NCBI GenBank assembly: GCA_947631715.1
Contig: CANRMK010000085.1
Location: 1-8,942 of the forward strand
Direction: 5' to 3'
From: an uncultured Acetatifactor sp.
GTDB lineage: Bacteria > Bacillota > Clostridia > Lachnospirales > Lachnospiraceae
Length of the DNA: 8,942 bases
Within the stretch, counting starts at the first letter, position 1; every line of letters starts with the position of its first letter. Positions 5,565 to 8,942 of this stretch are shown in pieces. The notes beneath the pieces are model-generated. The model had not been told where the DNA came from. It worked only from the letters and a program-made list of their open reading frames with translations, and did no database searches. Both the position numbers and the translations under genes were made by a program.

Positions 5565-5594
5565 GCATAGGAGTGGAAGTCCTGTGCTTTTTTT
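5565..5594 (+). terminator. Intrinsic terminator/attenuator in the gdhA leader
   Basis: GCATAGGA (5565-5572) pairs with TCCTGTGC (5580-5587) as an eight-pair stem (one G-U) with a seven-base loop, followed by seven T residues (5588-5594). It lies between the gdhA promoter and the gdhA ribosome binding site, so full-length mRNA must read through it. GGAC at 5548-5551, near the RNA 5' end, is complementary to GTCC (5579-5582) in the right arm and could form a competing structure. Confidence 0.78.
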
Positions 5595-5637
5595 ATGGAA
5601 TGCACCGCATATACTAAATATTAAGGAGGACATGACG

Positions 5638-6984
5638 ATGTCATATGTTGATGAGGTTTTTGATCTTGTAGTGGCCAAGAATCCCGCCCAGCCCGAGTTC
5701 CATCAGGCCGTGAAAGAGGTCCTGGAGTCTCTGCGCGTGGTAATCGAGGCGAACGAGGAGCAGTACCGTAAGGATGCGCTTCTGGAGAGGCTCGTTACCC
5801 CCGAGAGACAGCTCCTTTTCCGTGTGCCCTGGGTGGACGATAAGGGTCAGGTCCAGGTGAACAACGGCTTCCGCGTGCAGTTCAACTCTGCCATCGGACC
5901 TTATAAGGGAGGCCTGCGCCTGCACCCGTCCGTAAATCTGGGCATTATTAAGTTCCTTGGCTTTGAGCAGATCTTTAAGAATTCCCTGACCGGCCTGCCT
6001 ATCGGCGGCGGCAAGGGCGGTTCCGACTTCGACCCCAAGGGCAAGTCTGACAGAGAGGTCATGGCATTCTGCCAGAGCTTCATCAATGAGCTGCATAAGT
6101 ACATAGGCGCCGACACGGACGTTCCTGCAGGAGATATCGGAACCGGCGCAAGAGAGATCGGCTATATGTACGGCCAGTATAAGAGACTGACAGGGCTCTA
6201 TGAGGGCGTGCTCACCGGAAAGGGCCTTTCCTACGGCGGTTCCCTGGCCCGCACTGAGGCTACCGGATACGGTCTGCTGTACCTCACCGAGGAGATGTTA
6301 AAGTGCAACGGCAAGGACATTGCAGGCAAGACTGTAGCCATCTCCGGCTCCGGCAATGTTGCGATCTATGCGGCACAGAAAGCAGAGCAGCTGGGGGCAA
6401 AGGTAGTCACTGTGTCCGATTCCACCGGCTGGATCTATGATCCCGAGGGCATCGATGTGGCTCTTTTGAAAGAGGTAAAGGAAGTAAAGCGCGCAAGACT
6501 GACAGAGTACGCGGCAGCGAGAAAGAGCGCCGAGTACCATGAGAAGAAGAACGGCGAGCACGGCGTCTGGAACGTGAAGTGCGATGTGGCCCTGCCCTGC
6601 GCGACCCAGAACGAGCTGGATCTGGACGACGCAAAGGCACTGGTGGCGAACGGCTGCTTCGCTGTGGCAGAGGGCGCCAATATGCCTACTACCATGGAGG
6701 CTACCGAGTATCTGCAGAAGAACGGCGTCCTGTTCTGCCCCGGCAAGGCGGCAAATGCAGGCGGTGTTGCAACCTCCGCCCTTGAGATGAGCCAGAACAG
6801 CGAGAGGCTTTCCTGGACGTTCGAGGAAGTGGATGCGAAGCTGAAGAACATTATGGTAAATATCTTCCACAATCTGGACGATGCCGCAAAGAAGTACGGC
6901 ATGGCCGGAAACTATGTGGCGGGCGCCAACATTGCAGGCTTCCTGAAAGTGGCCGAGGCTATGACCGCTCAGGGCATTGTATAA
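5638..6984 (+). CDS. gdhA: Glutamate dehydrogenase, NADP-type
   Basis: A 448-residue cytoplasmic enzyme that interconverts 2-oxoglutarate plus ammonium and glutamate; the length matches the hexameric GDH I family (447-450). Substrate-site residues are K90 in GPYKGGLR, K114, catalytic K126 in GGGKGGSDFDP, and D166 in VPAGDIGTGAREIGYM. The Rossmann domain has GSGNVA followed by VSDSTG after the second strand, as in NADP-specific E. coli GdhA (GSGNVA...ASDSSG), whereas the NAD enzyme of Clostridium symbiosum has GFGNVA and SGPDG; NADP use and ammonium assimilation are therefore inferred. C-terminal signatures are PCATQNELDL, GANMPTT and SQNSERLSW. Start 5638 is preferred: AAGGAGGA (5623-5630) lies seven bases before it, while the in-frame ATG at 5632 is too close. 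Strong codon bias suggests high expression. It is transcribed alone, with its own promoter and terminator. Confidence 0.97.
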   Translation: MSYVDEVFDLVVAKNPAQPEFHQAVKEVLESLRVVIEANEEQYRKDALLERLVTPERQLLFRVPWVDDKGQVQVNNGFRVQFNSAIGPYKGGLRLHPSVNLGIIKFLGFEQIFKNSLTGLPIGGGKGGSDFDPKGKSDREVMAFCQSFINELHKYIGADTDVPAGDIGTGAREIGYMYGQYKRLTGLYEGVLTGKGLSYGGSLARTEATGYGLLYLTEEMLKCNGKDIAGKTVAISGSGNVAIYAAQKAEQLGAKVVTVSDSTGWIYDPEGIDVALLKEVKEVKRARLTEYAAARKSAEYHEKKNGEHGVWNVKCDVALPCATQNELDLDDAKALVANGCFAVAEGANMPTTMEATEYLQKNGVLFCPGKAANAGGVATSALEMSQNSERLSWTFEEVDAKLKNIMVNIFHNLDDAAKKYGMAGNYVAGANIAGFLKVAEAMTAQGIV

Positions 6985-7018
6985 AGAGCCTGAGGAAAGG
7001 AACCCGGGCGATAAAGAC

Positions 7019-7053
7019 TGCCGGGCCGGTCTTCCATGCCGGCCCGGCATTTT
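7019..7053 (+). terminator. Intrinsic terminator of gdhA
   Basis: TGCCGGGCCGG (7019-7029) pairs perfectly with CCGGCCCGGCA (7039-7049) around a nine-base loop. Only four T residues follow, but the stem is very GC-rich. Confidence 0.85.
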
Positions 7054-7090
7054 GCATTCGTAAAAAAGTGCCCGTTTTGTAAATGTCTGC

Positions 7091-7118
7091 TTGAACTTAA
7101 GGGAATAAGTGGTAAAAT
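7091..7118 (+). promoter_or_regulatory. Promoter of the sensor/GGDEF gene
   Basis: TTGAAC (7091-7096), a 16-bp spacer and TAAAAT (7113-7118), preceded by TGG as an extended -10. An overlapping perfect TATAAT (7118-7123) would leave a 21-bp spacer. Either gives a very short leader before ATG 7142. Confidence 0.6.
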
Positions 7119-7141
7119 ATAATTGTACCTATTTATAAAAA

Positions 7142-8827
7142 ATGAGGGTAAGGGCATTGAAAGAAAAAAAGTATCCGCTTTTTAAGAGAATACTGCAGAC
7201 TTTATTTTTGTTTTTCTCTTTGGCAGGCATCGGCATCAGGGCTCAGGCGGCGGACGCCGGCGGGAGAGTCCTGTTCATCAGCTCATACTCCTATGGGTGG
7301 GATACCGTTCAGATACAGATAGAGGGAATCCAGGAGGGGCTCGGTCCCGACGTGGTGCTGGACTTTGAATTTATGGACACCAAAAGGGTGGACGATGAAA
7401 CCTCCCTGCAGATGTTCCATGACGGGCTGAAATACCGGCTGGAGCATGTGGACGCCTATGACGTGGTGATCCTGGGGGACGATGCGGCGTTAAAATTCGC
7501 CATGGATTATCAGGAGGAGCTCTTTGACGGGATTCCTCTTGTGTTCGAGGGCGTGAATGATGAGGGGCTGGCGGCTGAGGCAGACGCCAATGAAATGATA
7601 ACCGGCGTTATAGAAAAGCTGTCGGTAGAAAAAAATATTGAACTGGGGCTTGCGATCAACCCCAATGCGAAGAGGGTGGTGGCGATCCTGGATGATACCA
7701 TCACCGGAGAGGCGGAGAGGAAACGCTTTTACAGCTATGCCGATATGTTCCCCCAGCTGAAATTTGAGGAGATCAATACCTCCGCGCTTTCTACCACACG
7801 GCTCCGCCAGGCGATCCGGGGAGTGGACAAGGATTCTATCCTGATCTATGTGGTCATGACGGAGGATGCCAGCGGAAAGCAGTATACGAACCATGAGTCG
7901 GTAAAGCTTCTTTCCGAGGTCTCCCGAGTGCCTGTGCTGCGCATGGTGGAGGGCGGCATCGGCGAGGGCCTGATGGGCGGAAACGTGGTTTCCATGCGTG
8001 AATCCGGAAAGATCGCGGCCAAGACGGCGCTGGACATTATAGGCGGAGCGGATATTGCCGAAATGAGCGTGATCATGGACAGCCCGAATATTTATTTTAT
8101 CGATCTGGCGGTGCTGGATAAGTATGATCTGCAGCTGCCGGAACTGCCGGAGGCGCCTGAGGTCTTGAACGAGAGGCCCTCTTTCATACAGCGGTACAAG
8201 GAGGTCCTGGTGCCCGGCGTGATCCTTTTGACGGCGCTTTTGTGCGTTATCGTTGGGGTAGTCGTGGACAATTTCAGACGGCGGAAGCTGATGCAGCAGC
8301 TGGAGGATTCCCAGAAGCTGATCGAGACGGCTTCCCAGCATGATTTCCTGACGGGCATCGGAAACAGGAGCAAATTCATGAGCGACCTGACAGAGCTGAT
8401 CAGGACTCAGGTCCCCTGTACGGTGGCCATGATGGATATCGACGATTTTAAGCACATCAATGACACGATGGGGCATAAAGCCGGGGACGAGGCGCTGCAG
8501 CAGGTGGCTGCGCGGCTCAAGGAAATGGAATCCCAGATCCTGACGCCGTATCGGTATGCGGGCGATGAATTTATCCTGATCCTGCGGAGCGCTCAGGGCA
8601 AGATCGTGGAGAAGACTGCATACCAGTGCAGACAGGTGTTTGCAAAGCCGTTCATCCTGAATAAGAATAAGACAAAGATCTGCGGCAGTATCGGGATCGC
8701 CTCCTACCCGAAAGATACAACGGATCTGGAGGAGCTGATCATTTTTGCAGATGCCGCCATGTATCAGGTAAAGAAGAACGGCAAGAACGATTTCGCATTC
8801 TATCAGCAGAAAGAGGAGGAAGCCTGA
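7142..8827 (+). CDS. Transmembrane sensor: ABC-type substrate-binding domain fused to GGDEF diguanylate cyclase
   Basis: A 561-residue protein. A basic N terminus and a hydrophobic segment (about 18-36, ending AQAAD) form a signal peptide or anchor. Residues about 40-325 form an extracytoplasmic domain resembling the ABC substrate-binding (PF04392-like) family: RVLFISSYSYGWD opening, VVILGDDAALKFA, GIPLVFEGVND, and MGGNVVSMRESGKIAAKTALDII. A transmembrane helix follows (about 357-378), then a short coiled linker and a GGDEF domain (about 400-555) with DFLTGIGNR, metal ligands in MDIDDFKHIND (D432), GHKAGDEAL, and AGDEF at 473-477. AGDEF is a known active variant; the RxxD inhibitory site is absent. 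Activity is predicted: two GTP to cyclic di-GMP under ligand control. The ligand is unknown. ATG 7142 lacks a ribosome site; in-frame TTG 7157 has GAGGG eight bases upstream and may be the real start (556 residues). Confidence 0.92.
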   Translation: MRVRALKEKKYPLFKRILQTLFLFFSLAGIGIRAQAADAGGRVLFISSYSYGWDTVQIQIEGIQEGLGPDVVLDFEFMDTKRVDDETSLQMFHDGLKYRLEHVDAYDVVILGDDAALKFAMDYQEELFDGIPLVFEGVNDEGLAAEADANEMITGVIEKLSVEKNIELGLAINPNAKRVVAILDDTITGEAERKRFYSYADMFPQLKFEEINTSALSTTRLRQAIRGVDKDSILIYVVMTEDASGKQYTNHESVKLLSEVSRVPVLRMVEGGIGEGLMGGNVVSMRESGKIAAKTALDIIGGADIAEMSVIMDSPNIYFIDLAVLDKYDLQLPELPEAPEVLNERPSFIQRYKEVLVPGVILLTALLCVIVGVVVDNFRRRKLMQQLEDSQKLIETASQHDFLTGIGNRSKFMSDLTELIRTQVPCTVAMMDIDDFKHINDTMGHKAGDEALQQVAARLKEMESQILTPYRYAGDEFILILRSAQGKIVEKTAYQCRQVFAKPFILNKNKTKICGSIGIASYPKDTTDLEELIIFADAAMYQVKKNGKNDFAFYQQKEEEA

Positions 8828-8840
8828 GGCTTCCTCTTTT
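8816..8840 (+). terminator. Terminator overlapping the stop codon of the GGDEF gene
   Basis: GAGGAAGCC (8816-8824) pairs perfectly with GGCTTCCTC (8828-8836). The three-base loop is exactly the TGA stop codon (8825-8827). Four T residues follow (8837-8840). The left arm codes for the last residues of the protein. Confidence 0.85.
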
Positions 8841-8881
8841 CACGTGCAGAGTCCGGCTGGCTGATTTTCCCGGAAATAAGT

Positions 8882-8911
8882 GTGGCATTGCAGCTGAAAA
8901 ATTGATATAAT
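8882..8911 (+). promoter_or_regulatory. Probable promoter of a gene beyond the right edge
   Basis: A perfect TATAAT (8906-8911) is preceded by TGA as an extended -10 (TGn). A weak -35, GTGGCA (8882-8887), lies 18 bp upstream. No coding start is visible in the remaining 31 bases. Confidence 0.5.
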
Positions 8912-8942
8912 CATGTTTAGGGCTTTCCCGGGCCGCCGCTTC

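Noticed and set aside
5540..5594. ANTAR-type antitermination hairpins in the gdhA leader
   Set aside because: A hexaloop hairpin (5542-5557) exists but its loop GGGACA lacks the A1/G4 pattern, and most of its left arm lies upstream of the predicted transcription start.
5545..5637. Earlier gdhA start at 5545
   Set aside because: Region 5545-5637 holds the predicted transcription start, terminator hairpin and ribosome site; the AAGGAGGA before 5638 and the GDH family length fix the start there.

Overview
The window looks like chromosomal DNA of a Gram-positive anaerobe in the Clostridia, most likely a Lachnospiraceae-type gut commensal. The clues are moderate GC content, strong AGGAGG-type ribosome binding sites, sigma-A promoters in AT-rich gaps, a tRNA gene without encoded CCA, a DUF5688 protein (a family I associate with Lachnospiraceae), an SH3b-repeat membrane protein and a substrate-binding/GGDEF sensor. 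All genes lie on the + strand. I see no prophage, insertion sequence or CRISPR array.

Region 1 (1-1484) holds aromatic amino-acid biosynthesis. It starts with the 3' end of aroE, then a spacer carrying a degenerate 21-bp tandem repeat, then one ORF that fuses shikimate kinase (AroK) to type II 3-dehydroquinate dehydratase (AroQ). Together these supply three consecutive shikimate-pathway steps: AroQ, then AroE, then AroK. Region 2 (1485-2209) is efp, encoding elongation factor P, with a possible promoter, a strong ribosome binding site and a clear intrinsic terminator. Region 3 (2210-3237) is a DUF5688 gene of unknown function.

Region 4 (3238-3500) is tRNA-Arg(CCG). It is enclosed by a perfect 17-bp inverted repeat and followed by a two-tier hairpin terminator. 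Region 5 (3521-4851) encodes a membrane-anchored protein with two C-terminal SH3b domains and ends in a strong terminator. Region 6 (4920-5351) is an unrecognised 143-residue helical protein.

Region 7 (5352-7053) is the NADP-type glutamate dehydrogenase gene gdhA. Its upstream region has a 9-bp dyad, a near-consensus promoter and an intrinsic terminator placed between promoter and gene, so control by attenuation or a short leader RNA is plausible. Region 8 (7091-8840) is a membrane sensor: an extracytoplasmic ABC-type substrate-binding domain joined through a transmembrane helix to a GGDEF domain. Its stop codon sits in the loop of its own terminator. The window ends with a probable promoter for a gene beyond the edge.

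The window is mostly housekeeping. The best leads are the gdhA leader terminator, the AroK-AroQ fusion with a possible internal start, the repeats just upstream of it, and the inverted repeat around the tRNA. I did not find a convincing entirely new multi-gene system.
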